From an uncultured Pelagibacteraceae bacterium (GTDB lineage: Bacteria; Pseudomonadota; Alphaproteobacteria; Pelagibacterales; Pelagibacteraceae): a stretch of 64,000 nucleotides of DNA. Shown here piece after piece: positions 1 to 7,876 of this stretch. The notes beneath the pieces are model-generated. The model saw nothing but the letters and a program-made list of their open reading frames with translations, was not told where the DNA came from and did not search any database. Every line of letters begins with the position of its first letter. Position 1 is the first letter of the stretch. Made by a program: the position numbers and the translations under genes. The stretch covers positions 1 to 64,000 of the forward strand of contig CACIWQ010000001.1 of the NCBI GenBank assembly GCA_902590395.1. The letters run 5' to 3'.

Positions 1-72
1 GGATTAAAAGTCACGAATGAAATAGGTTCTTTTAAAGATTATCCCAAATTAGTATTTATTGTACGAAAATGA
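1..72 (+). CDS. C-terminal end of an unidentified protein (5' part outside window)
   Basis: The first frame is open from base 1 and ends with TGA at 70-72, encoding 23 residues that finish in PKLVFIVRK. A short hydrophobic strand followed by a basic end is often seen at the C-terminus of class I SAM-dependent methyltransferases, but the fragment is too short to assign. It points towards the minus-strand tRNA-Arg, with only 12 bp between them. It could also be a chance open frame; the reading rests on the lack of internal stops and normal-looking composition. Confidence 0.45.
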   Translation, partial: GLKVTNEIGSFKDYPKLVFIVRK

Positions 73-84
73 GTGCTCTAGAAT

Positions 85-161
85 TGGCGCGCCCTGGAGG
101 ATTCGAACCTCCGACCCTCGGTTTAGAAAACCGATGCTCTATCCAACTGAGCTAAGGGCGC
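85..161 (-). tRNA. tRNA-Arg (anticodon TCT)
   Basis: The minus strand folds as a full cloverleaf: acceptor stem GCGCCCT pairing with AGGGCGC, a D arm containing AGCTCAGTTGGATAGAGC, anticodon stem TCGGT/ACCGA with loop TTTCTAA giving anticodon TCT, and a T arm with GGTTCGAATCC. Discriminator G and CCA are encoded (85-88). It decodes AGA, the favoured arginine codon in a genome this AT-rich. The strong terminator of the beta-barrel gene lies just upstream, so the tRNA probably has its own promoter in 162-214. Confidence 0.97.
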
Positions 162-214
162 TTAGATGGACTAGTTAATACTTATTTAACACCTGTTTTG
201 TAATAGAACAAACC

Positions 215-255
215 AAAAAAAAACCCACTCTGTTAAAAACTGAGTGGGTTTTTTT
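215..255 (-). terminator. Rho-independent terminator, probably bidirectional
   Basis: A 9-bp perfect stem (AACCCACTC at 222-230 pairing with GAGTGGGTT at 242-250) encloses an 11-base loop. It has seven A's on the left (T's on the minus strand) and a T run on the right. On the minus strand it sits about 20 bp after the stop of the beta-barrel gene. It is the clearest intrinsic terminator in the window; most other operons here end without one. Confidence 0.92.
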
Positions 256-276
256 GTAATTCTTACTTAATTTAAT

Positions 277-939
277 TTAAAACTTGTAACCTATTGAAAC
301 AGCTCCGTATGCCATTCTAGGTTTAGCTCCTAATTTAGCGTTAGCACTACCACCAACGTTACTCATGTTGATTTGATCGTAAACGCTAACTCCAGCTTCA
401 GTTTTAACATATACACCCCATGGGAATAATGTTTGTGTTCCCACAGATATTGTACCACCTTGTAAATTTCCTGGGTCACCGCAGGCATTGTTACACGAAA
501 CTTTTAAGTCAGCTTCAGAATAACCTAATTTTACAAATGCTGCAGAAGTATCACCAAATGAAATTTGTGGTGCTATGTAAATATTATGATGTCCAGTTAT
601 ATGGAATTTTGTATCTGCCTTATCAGCGGCCTCGTCACCTCTTGATATCTCGGCTCTTCCAAAATTTTCCATGTACCCAACACTAATAAACAGTGAATCT
701 GTTATTGGTATATTATATCCAATCTCAGCACCTGCTAATGGAACAACTTTACCAGCTGTACCTTCAGTATGCTCACCATCTTCACTAGTATGTCTACCAT
801 CCAGAGCTACACCGGCCGATGCTCCCTGAATTGATATGAATGGTCCCGCAAAATCAGCTGAACCAGACCAGGCAGGAGTTGTTGCTATACATGCTAACAT
901 TATGTAAGCACCGTATAACATTGATTTTAATTTCTTCAT
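277..939 (-). CDS. Outer-membrane beta-barrel protein (small OmpA/porin-like barrel)
   Basis: The product is 220 residues with an N-terminal signal peptide: basic MKKLK, a hydrophobic stretch, then a probable cut after the APAWS-like segment near residue 25. The rest alternates short polar loops with amphipathic strands and ends in the aromatic signature IGYKF, typical of proteins inserted by the Bam complex. A loop carries CNNAC, two cysteines that could form a disulfide outside the cell. An ATG 12 bases upstream exists, but GGAGAA sits at the right distance before the ATG at 939, so 939 is preferred. The gene stands alone with its own leader and a strong terminator, suggesting separate and possibly high expression. 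The exact family was not recognised; a porin or an adhesion/structural barrel are both possible. Confidence 0.8.
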   Translation of the reverse strand: MKKLKSMLYGAYIMLACIATTPAWSGSADFAGPFISIQGASAGVALDGRHTSEDGEHTEGTAGKVVPLAGAEIGYNIPITDSLFISVGYMENFGRAEISRGDEAADKADTKFHITGHHNIYIAPQISFGDTSAAFVKLGYSEADLKVSCNNACGDPGNLQGGTISVGTQTLFPWGVYVKTEAGVSVYDQINMSNVGGSANAKLGAKPRMAYGAVSIGYKF

Positions 940-1220
940 AAATTCTCCCATTACTCTTTCAATTTAAAAATATATATTTAAGTTGTAACTATTGCGAATA
1001 TAAAGAAATCACCTATTGAATCCTACCCTTTTTTTCAGAACAAATGCGTCTTGTTGTGCAATACAGCAATTTAAGCCCTAATTCCTTGATTTATATAGTT
1101 AATTTATATGTAACTTTTATGCAACACATTAAAAAAATCAACATTTATAATGTTTATATGGCTGTGGATACAACCTTAGATAAATGTTTCTTTGGCTGGA
1201 TTAATAAAGGCCAAAATTAG
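940..1220. promoter_or_regulatory. Long noncoding stretch between glpK and the beta-barrel gene
   Basis: This 281-bp region is the longest gene-free stretch in the window. On the minus strand it must hold the promoter and 5' leader of the beta-barrel gene. AT-rich blocks such as TTGCATAAAAG and TATATAAAT near 1097-1127 could form promoter elements, but none is a convincing match. A weak stem (TTTGGC/GCCAAA, about 1191-1214) lies just past the glpK stop without a T tract. No ORF, tRNA or familiar riboswitch was found. Confidence 0.5.
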
Positions 1221-2711
1221 CTAGTGAATCAAAGTTTTTTTAATCGCCTTTGACCATCCTATTAACAATTTTTGTCTATCTATCTTTTTTATTTGGGGGC
1301 TGAATTTTTTGTCAATTTTCCACTTTTTTGAAATATCATTTAGTGACTTAAACAATCCAATTTTTAATCCTGCCATGAAAGCTGCTCCTAGCGCTGTAGT
1401 TTCATCAGTTTTTGATCTGTATATCTTAATATTTAATACATCAGACAAGAATTGGGAGAGCCAGTTATTTTTTACCATACCTCCATCAACCTTGATTATT
1501 TTAGGACTTAAACCATCTTTCTCCATCGCCTTAAATAAATCATAACTTTGATAAGCTGTTGACTCTAAAACAGCTCTAATGATTTGTTCTGCTCCAGTGT
1601 CTCTTGTTAACCCACATATTAAGCCTCTAGCTTTTGAATTCCAATAAGGAACTCCTAAACCAACAAAAGCAGGCACTAAATATACCTGGTTGTTACTTTT
1701 TAGTTTACTAGCAACTTTTTCGGTATCGCTCGATATTTTTATCAATTTCATTTTGTCTCTTAACCATTGAACGCCTGCTCCAGCTATAAATATAGAGCCT
1801 TCAAGCGCATAAGTATTTTTGTTTTTTATTCTATAACATATGGTGGTTAACAATCCATTTTTAGAATAAATTTTTCTATAACCGGTATTCATTAATGCAA
1901 AAGCTCCTGTACCATAAGTGCTTTTGATAGATCCTTTTTTAAAACAACATTGGCCTATAGTAGCGGCTTGTTGATCCCCAACAAGACTGTTAATTGGGTA
2001 TGGTTTTCCTGTAATAGATTTATGAGTAAATCCAAAATCATCAGATGAATTTTTGACAACTGGTAAAATATGCTTTGGTATATTTAGAATTTTAAGAATT
2101 TTTTCATCCCACTTATTAGTAGAAATGTTATATAACATTGTTCTACATGCGTTGGTAGCGTCAGTAGCGTGAGTGTTGCCTTTGGTTAATCTCCATAACA
2201 AAAAGGTGTCTATGGTACCAAAAATAAGTCTTCTTTTTTTTAAAAGCTTTTTTGCATTATCAACATTTTCAATTATCCATTTAATTTTAGTCGCCGAAAA
2301 ATAAGGATCTATTAACAAACCTGTGTTTTTTTTTATTAAGTTTTCTCTTTTTTTATTTTTAAATTTTTTACAAAAATCTGTTGTCCTTCTGTCTTGCCAA
2401 ACGATTGCATTATAAACGGTTCTTCCGGTTACTTTATCCCATAATATTGTAGTTTCTCTTTGGTTGGTAATACCTATAGACAAAATATTACCACGTAATT
2501 TTTTGCTTTTTTTAATAACATCTACAAGAACTTTTTTTGTAGTTTTCCATATATCTTCGGGATTATGCTCCACCCATCCGTTTTTTGGAAAATATTGCTT
2601 AAATTCTAATTGAGATTTATAAATAGGCTGACCAGATTCATTGAATAATAAAGCTCTACTTGAAGTGGTGCCTTGATCTATAGCTACGATAAATTTATTT
2701 ATTTTTTTCAA
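1221..2711 (-). CDS. glpK: Glycerol kinase
   Basis: The enzyme phosphorylates glycerol with ATP to sn-glycerol 3-phosphate in the cytoplasm. At 496 residues it has the full family length. It starts with the FGGY-kinase phosphate loop DQGTTSSRA (12-20), has GWVEHNPEDIW near 45-55, GDQQAA near 245, and the C-terminal DGGMVKNNWLSQFLSD block that contributes to the nucleotide site. It is the last gene of a minus-strand run ntrY-ntrX-trkA-trkH-gpsA-glpK, 6 bp after gpsA. No glycerol facilitator is next to it, so the substrate may enter by diffusion or come from phosphodiester breakdown. FGGY kinases differ in substrate, but the overall similarity to GlpK is strong. Confidence 0.93.
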   Translation of the reverse strand: MKKINKFIVAIDQGTTSSRALLFNESGQPIYKSQLEFKQYFPKNGWVEHNPEDIWKTTKKVLVDVIKKSKKLRGNILSIGITNQRETTILWDKVTGRTVYNAIVWQDRRTTDFCKKFKNKKRENLIKKNTGLLIDPYFSATKIKWIIENVDNAKKLLKKRRLIFGTIDTFLLWRLTKGNTHATDATNACRTMLYNISTNKWDEKILKILNIPKHILPVVKNSSDDFGFTHKSITGKPYPINSLVGDQQAATIGQCCFKKGSIKSTYGTGAFALMNTGYRKIYSKNGLLTTICYRIKNKNTYALEGSIFIAGAGVQWLRDKMKLIKISSDTEKVASKLKSNNQVYLVPAFVGLGVPYWNSKARGLICGLTRDTGAEQIIRAVLESTAYQSYDLFKAMEKDGLSPKIIKVDGGMVKNNWLSQFLSDVLNIKIYRSKTDETTALGAAFMAGLKIGLFKSLNDISKKWKIDKKFSPQIKKIDRQKLLIGWSKAIKKTLIH

Positions 2712-2717
2712 TTGATT

Positions 2718-3710
2718 TTATTTAAAATAATTCCACTTAAAATTAAGTGGTTCACCATTACATACTGTATTAATAATACTGATCATTAAAGGAAGTTTTT
2801 TAATATCAAAATCTTTTTTAACCTTTTCTCCTATTTCTAAAGCAAGATCAGCACCTTCTACAGTTTCGTTTGGCATTTTTTCTTTTTTCGCTTCTTTGAA
2901 AGTCATTCCGTTACCTAAATATTTACCCATCTTGCTATTTCTTCCACCATCAACGCTTACTTTTAAATCAGCAATGCCAGCAAGTCCCATTACAGTTTCT
3001 TTTCTTCCTTGAAGTTTTTCTGTAAAAATAACCATTTCATTAATTGATTGATGGGTTAAGGCAGCTGCTGTGTTTGAGGCTATAGCGGAACCTATTGCCA
3101 TTGAAAAAATATTCTTAATTGCGGCACAAACTTCTACACCAATTACATCATCAGTAACTGATATATGGTAATAGTCTGTTGAAACGAGTTTTTTAATTTT
3201 GTTCGCATTCTGAATATTGTCATTGGCAAACACGACGGATGTATGAACTTTTTCAGATAAACCTTTCGCTAAACATGGTCCACCAACTGCAGAAATATTT
3301 GTCTCTGTGATACCTTCTTTTTTTAGTATTCTTTTCATTTTATGAACTAAAACTTCATAATTATTTTTGTTAATAGACATTCCTTTAGTGAGTATTAAAA
3401 TTGGAATATTATTTTTTAATACTTTACTCAATTCTAAGGAAGCCCACTCAATACCTTTTGAGATTACAGCAACAACTATGAGGTCGATTTTTTTACTAGT
3501 AATCTTTTTAAGATTTGCAATTTTAAAAAATTTAACATTTTTTGGAATATCACAATTTAGTGTTGGATGCTTATTCACTGAATTTATTTGATCTATAAAA
3601 TCATTTTCTAAATGTGTTCCAACTATAGACACTTCATGATTGTTGTCTGAACAAGGAAAAGAAAAAGCTGTCCCCATTGACCCTGCTCCTAAAATTAATA
3701 TCTTTGCCAT
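2718..3710 (-). CDS. gpsA: Divergent NAD(P)-dependent glycerol-3-phosphate dehydrogenase
   Basis: The 330-residue protein has the GpsA fold: a nucleotide-binding GAGSMGTAF at 8-16, a central AAIKN with the expected catalytic lysine, and GLAGIADL followed by an RNS/GKYLGNG segment that binds the phosphate substrate. Several positions depart from textbook GpsA: GSMG for GSWG, GPCLAKGL for SGPSFA, and CAAIKN for GALKN. It interconverts G3P and dihydroxyacetone phosphate. Pairing with glpK 6 bp downstream suggests it may run in the oxidative direction, feeding DHAP to triose-phosphate isomerase (encoded at 17522-18283), rather than making phospholipid precursor. That direction is inference. Confidence 0.85.
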   Translation of the reverse strand: MAKILILGAGSMGTAFSFPCSDNNHEVSIVGTHLENDFIDQINSVNKHPTLNCDIPKNVKFFKIANLKKITSKKIDLIVVAVISKGIEWASLELSKVLKNNIPILILTKGMSINKNNYEVLVHKMKRILKKEGITETNISAVGGPCLAKGLSEKVHTSVVFANDNIQNANKIKKLVSTDYYHISVTDDVIGVEVCAAIKNIFSMAIGSAIASNTAAALTHQSINEMVIFTEKLQGRKETVMGLAGIADLKVSVDGGRNSKMGKYLGNGMTFKEAKKEKMPNETVEGADLALEIGEKVKKDFDIKKLPLMISIINTVCNGEPLNFKWNYFK

Positions 3711-3713
3711 AAA

Positions 3714-5135
3714 TTAACTTTTAAAAAAAATCCTATTAATTAGAAATAAAATAGTAATAATTTCAATTTTACCTATAATCATAAAAATAATTAATGAAAC
3801 TTTGGTTAAGCCATTTAAATCAAAAAAACTCAAATTGTCCAACCCATATAGTGATGAAGTTACAGTATTAGTAAGAGTAAGAATCGACAATTTAAATGCG
3901 TTTTCAAAACTTAAACTATCCAAAGCTAATATACTCGATAAAGTAAATAGTGAAATAATGAATAAAATAAATACAAAAAAAGCAATTTTCGAGTCTATGT
4001 CATCTATTTTCGACTCGGTATTAAATAAATTTTTATTAAAAATGTTAATTGGTTTCACCAGTCTATAAATTTCTTGGTAAGAAATTTTAAGCAAAATATA
4101 AAATCTGACATATTTAATTCCTGAAGATGTGGACACTACAGAACCACCAATAATTGTTAGTAATATAAAAAATAAAGAAAATTTTAAATCCGTTGCTTGA
4201 ACTATTATTCCGGATGTTGATAGCGATGATGTAATAGCAAGAATTATATTAGCCATACTTAGATTTGGTGATATAAAAAAAAGGCAAAACAAGATTAGTA
4301 AAAAAATTATAATAGCTAAATGAATGTCCTCTTGATGATTTAATAAAGTAAATTTTTTTGTGAAAATATTAAAAAATAGATAAAAATTAAATATAGGAAA
4401 CAATAACGTAATTGCTAATATTAGGATTTGAGTGTCCTTAGTAACTATATTAATTAAATTATTAGATGTGGTAAATCCTCCTGAAGAAATAATTGTAAAT
4501 GCCAAATTTAATGCATCTAAAAGTCTTATGTCTACTAATGAATATAAAAAAATTACGAAAATTGTTGAAAAAAAATATATTGATAAAATTTTAATAAAAT
4601 TATAATTAAAATTGTTATAAAAATTTCTTCCTAATGTTCCTAGAGGTAGCAGATGTGCTGGTTTTATTTTAATTTGTGTCGAACCTATTGTTCCAATTAC
4701 TGCTATTAAAAAAAACAGTCCCCCTATCCATTGCGAACTCGATCTCCATAATAAAAGTGGTTCGTCTAAATCTTGTAAGTTTTCGATTACAGAAAACCCT
4801 GTTGTTGTTATTCCTGAAACTGATTCAAAGTAAGAATGTAAAAAACTGATGTTATAAATGCTTAAGTAGTAAGGAATACTAATTAGTATAGGAATTATAA
4901 TAAAACTTAAAATAATAAATGCTATTTGATCGGTAAGTGAAATATCTTTTTGGTACTTTTTTCCAATAAAACAAAATAAAAATCCTAGTATTAATGAAAT
5001 TATAAATGTAATTATATAAGAGTTAACATCTAAAACGAAATTAAAATAAATTGAATATAGGATGTTTAAAATAGAAAAAACAGAAACAAATAGCGAATAA
5101 ATCCCTAAAAAAAATAATATGCCTTTATAATTCAT
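3714..5135 (-). CDS. trkH: Potassium uptake protein TrkH, channel subunit
   Basis: This 473-residue, highly hydrophobic inner-membrane protein has about ten membrane segments and the repeated pore-loop motifs of the Trk/Ktr/HKT family. SGITTTGFSV near 105-115 and SSGGFTTSN near 220 are clear filter glycines; two weaker ones are SLSTSGI and TVTSSLYG. It moves K+ under control of TrkA, encoded immediately upstream with a one-base overlap at 5135. The last filter region is less canonical, as is common in this family. The gene belongs to the ntrYX-trkAH operon. Confidence 0.93.
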   Translation of the reverse strand: MNYKGILFFLGIYSLFVSVFSILNILYSIYFNFVLDVNSYIITFIISLILGFLFCFIGKKYQKDISLTDQIAFIILSFIIIPILISIPYYLSIYNISFLHSYFESVSGITTTGFSVIENLQDLDEPLLLWRSSSQWIGGLFFLIAVIGTIGSTQIKIKPAHLLPLGTLGRNFYNNFNYNFIKILSIYFFSTIFVIFLYSLVDIRLLDALNLAFTIISSGGFTTSNNLINIVTKDTQILILAITLLFPIFNFYLFFNIFTKKFTLLNHQEDIHLAIIIFLLILFCLFFISPNLSMANIILAITSSLSTSGIIVQATDLKFSLFFILLTIIGGSVVSTSSGIKYVRFYILLKISYQEIYRLVKPINIFNKNLFNTESKIDDIDSKIAFFVFILFIISLFTLSSILALDSLSFENAFKLSILTLTNTVTSSLYGLDNLSFFDLNGLTKVSLIIFMIIGKIEIITILFLINRIFFKS

Positions 5136-6511
5136 TAGACCAATGAACTTATTCTGAATAAGCTTTCTACCTTTTCTAAATGTTCTCTTTTGCTTAAAAA
5201 AACTACTAAATCTTTTTTTTCAAATTTAAAATCTGATTTAGGTATAATAATATTTTTACCTCTGACTACCGCACCTATTCTAATTTCTTTGGGAAGGTTT
5301 GAATCTTTTATCGACTTACTTATTAGTTCGGAAGTTTCAAGCACTTCAGCTTCAATAAATTCATACTCTCCATCTAATAAGGTATAAACCGTTTCAATAG
5401 TACCCTTGTGCACATGTTTTAATATAGTTGATATGGTCGTTAACCTTGGATCTACAAGATCATCTATTTTTAATGAAGATTGTAATAAATTATAATTTTG
5501 TTTATTTACAATTGCGATAGTCCTTTTATTAGGATTGTTTTTTTCTGCTAGCACACACACCATTATGTTGTCCTCGTCATCGTTGGTAAGAGATAATATA
5601 GTTTCAGCCTCTTCAATATTAGCTTCTTTTAAAACATCTTCATCTAGTCCATCTCCGTTAATAACAATTGTATTATTAAGTTCATTGGCAATAAATTCTG
5701 CTCTATCCTTATTTTTTTCAATTATTTTAACTCTAACTCCTTCAGAATCGTTTTCTAAATTTTTTGCTAAATTAAAACCTATATTTCCACCACCGACTAT
5801 TAGTATTTTTTTGGCAACTTTTTCTTCGTGTCCAAAAGCTGATAAGGTAGTATTAATTTGAGATGCGTTTATAACAACAAAAGCCTTATCATTAATCAGC
5901 ATTTTGTCAGTTTTTTTTAATATCACAAATTTATCTCCCCTAATAACGCCTAGAATATTTGCTCGTAGATCGGGATATCTTTCAGTAAGTTTTTTTAGTT
6001 CAGTGTTTACTAAAGGGCAATTTTTATTTATATCAATTTTCAAAACTTTTATTTTGCCGCCAGCAAAAGGGACACTGTCAAGTGCGCCTGGAGCATCTAA
6101 TTTTCTTTGTAAAGATTTAGCAACTTCTAATTCTGGGGAAATTATTACATCTATTGGAAGATTGGCTTGACCATATAATTTTCCCCATTTTGCCCCTAGA
6201 AACTCTTGCCCCCTTATTCTTGCAATTTTTTTGTTAATTTTAAAAATAGAATATGCTACTTGGCATATGACCATATTTGTCTCGTCGTTTTGGGTCACGG
6301 CTATAATCATATCTGCATCTTCTGCGCCTGCTTTTTCTAAAACTGAAGGGAACGTAGCTCTTCCAACAACACCTTTTACATCCTGAGTTTCATTGATTTT
6401 TTGTATAAATTCACTCGATTGATCAATCACAGTTATAGAATGACCTTGAGCTGATAATTGCTTTGAAATTGAGAAGCCGACTCTTCCAGCTCCACAGATG
6501 ATTATATTCAT
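5135..6511 (-). CDS. trkA: Trk potassium uptake regulatory subunit TrkA
   Basis: The 458-residue cytoplasmic protein contains two tandem RCK units. Each has an NAD-binding Rossmann domain (CGAGRVGFS at 6-14 and VGGGNIGFN near 237) followed by a TrkA-C domain. It gates TrkH in response to nucleotides. It begins directly after ntrX with no spacer, matching the ntrYX-trkA linkage common in alphaproteobacteria, and abuts trkH. The length is normal for the duplicated TrkA form. Confidence 0.96.
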   Translation of the reverse strand: MNIIICGAGRVGFSISKQLSAQGHSITVIDQSSEFIQKINETQDVKGVVGRATFPSVLEKAGAEDADMIIAVTQNDETNMVICQVAYSIFKINKKIARIRGQEFLGAKWGKLYGQANLPIDVIISPELEVAKSLQRKLDAPGALDSVPFAGGKIKVLKIDINKNCPLVNTELKKLTERYPDLRANILGVIRGDKFVILKKTDKMLINDKAFVVINASQINTTLSAFGHEEKVAKKILIVGGGNIGFNLAKNLENDSEGVRVKIIEKNKDRAEFIANELNNTIVINGDGLDEDVLKEANIEEAETILSLTNDDEDNIMVCVLAEKNNPNKRTIAIVNKQNYNLLQSSLKIDDLVDPRLTTISTILKHVHKGTIETVYTLLDGEYEFIEAEVLETSELISKSIKDSNLPKEIRIGAVVRGKNIIIPKSDFKFEKKDLVVFLSKREHLEKVESLFRISSLV

Positions 6512-7876
6512 TTAATTTACGCCTTTAATACCTAAGGTCTTTAGTTTTCTATGGAGTGCAGATCTTTCCATGCCCACAAATTCGGCTGTTTTCGATATGT
6601 TGCCTTTGTGTTTTTTTAGCTGTGAGGTCAAGTAATCTTTTTCAAATTTTTCTCTAGCTTCTTTTAGCGGGTACGTAAGGACATTTTCATAAGAATCTGA
6701 AGATGAATCAACGTTTCTCTGTGCTAAAGCATCTTGAACTAAATTATTAACATTTATCTTTTTTTCATTTATTGAAAGTATAGATATTCGTTCTACTAAA
6801 TTTCTCAACTCTCTAACATTTCCAGGCCAATCATATTTATAAAAAAGATCAAAGTCTGTATCCAATCTTGTTTCACTAATTCCATTTAATTCAGATATTT
6901 TTTTTGAAAAGTAATTTAAAAGTAGAGGTATATCTTCAGTTCTATCTTTTAATGCAGGTAAATAAACTTGGACAACGTTTAGTCTGTGGTATAAGTCCTC
7001 TCTAAAGTTTCCTTTGTCAACTTCATCTCTTATAATCTTGCTTGAAGTACTGATTATTCTAACATTCACATTTATTTCCTTTGATCCATTGACTCTTTTA
7101 AATTTTTGATCAATTAAAACCCTCAAAATTTTTGCTTGTGTTTCTAAAGGAATTTCAGAGACTTCGTCGATCAACAAAGTCCCATTTTTAGCTTTTTCAA
7201 AAAAACCATAATTGATGGTACCGTCGGTATTTTCTGATCCAAAAAGTTCTAATTCATATTTGGCTGGATCCAATAAAGCTCCATTGACAATAATAAATGG
7301 CTTTTCTGACCTTATTGACTTTTTATGAATTTGTCTCGCTACTAACTCTTTTCCTGAACCTGCTGGGCCAACTATAAATACTCTGCTTTCTGCTCCTGCA
7401 AGTTTATTAATTAAATTCTTAACTTTCTCTATTGATTGGCTTTGTCCTATAATTTCATAAGAGTGAAAAAGTTTACCTTCTAAAGCTCGTTTTTCTTTCT
7501 TTAAGTTTATATTTTCTACAGCTCTCATAACAAAGTTTAATAATCTTTCTGCGGAGAATGGTTTTTGCATAAATTCAAATGCTCCTAATTTTAAAGAATC
7601 TATTGCCATCTGAACGTTGGCGTGACCCGATATCATTATTATGGGTACATCTTGGTCAATTTTCTTTAAATGTTTCATTAGTTCAATGCCATCATTGTCA
7701 CCTTTATCTAATTTAACATCTATTATTGCTACATCGGGTGATTTCTTATTAATTTCTGCTAAGGCTTGATCAAAATTTGCAGCTTCTCTTACTTTGTATC
7801 CTTTGTCTTCCAGTATTCCAGAAATTAACTGTCTAATATCTAAATTATCATCAATTATTAGAATCTCATTTATCAT
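6512..7876 (-). CDS. ntrX: Response regulator NtrX (AAA+ domain without the GAFTGA loop)
   Basis: The 454-residue protein is receiver, AAA+ and Fis-type helix-turn-helix in order. The receiver has D9/D10, phosphoacceptor D53 and K105. The AAA+ part has Walker A GPAGSGKE at 170-177, Walker B LIDE at 235-238 and FREDLYHRL. The Fis domain carries ISKTAEFVGMERSALHRKLK. The segment after ELFG (210-213), where sigma-54 activators carry GAFTGA, reads SENTDGTINY, so sigma-54 contact is not expected. It overlaps ntrY by 4 bp. In other alphaproteobacteria NtrYX responds to nitrogen, redox or envelope state; the signal here is unknown. Confidence 0.94.
   Translation of the reverse strand: MINEILIIDDNLDIRQLISGILEDKGYKVREAANFDQALAEINKKSPDVAIIDVKLDKGDNDGIELMKHLKKIDQDVPIIMISGHANVQMAIDSLKLGAFEFMQKPFSAERLLNFVMRAVENINLKKEKRALEGKLFHSYEIIGQSQSIEKVKNLINKLAGAESRVFIVGPAGSGKELVARQIHKKSIRSEKPFIIVNGALLDPAKYELELFGSENTDGTINYGFFEKAKNGTLLIDEVSEIPLETQAKILRVLIDQKFKRVNGSKEINVNVRIISTSSKIIRDEVDKGNFREDLYHRLNVVQVYLPALKDRTEDIPLLLNYFSKKISELNGISETRLDTDFDLFYKYDWPGNVRELRNLVERISILSINEKKINVNNLVQDALAQRNVDSSSDSYENVLTYPLKEAREKFEKDYLTSQLKKHKGNISKTAEFVGMERSALHRKLKTLGIKGVN

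Noticed and set aside
420-686. Plus-strand ORF of 88 residues inside the beta-barrel gene
   Set aside because: Antisense shadow; the minus-strand frame has a signal peptide, SD sequence and terminator.
1163-1171. TGTGGATAC resembles a DnaA box, hinting at an origin
   Set aside because: Single site with one mismatch, no cluster of boxes, and no dnaA, dnaN or parAB nearby.
1191-1214. Stem TTTGGC/GCCAAA after glpK as a terminator
   Set aside because: Only 6 bp with a 13-base loop and no T tract on the glpK strand.
5535-5861. Plus-strand 108-residue ORF inside trkA
   Set aside because: Serine/leucine-rich translation of the antisense strand of an intact TrkA Rossmann domain; no own start signals.
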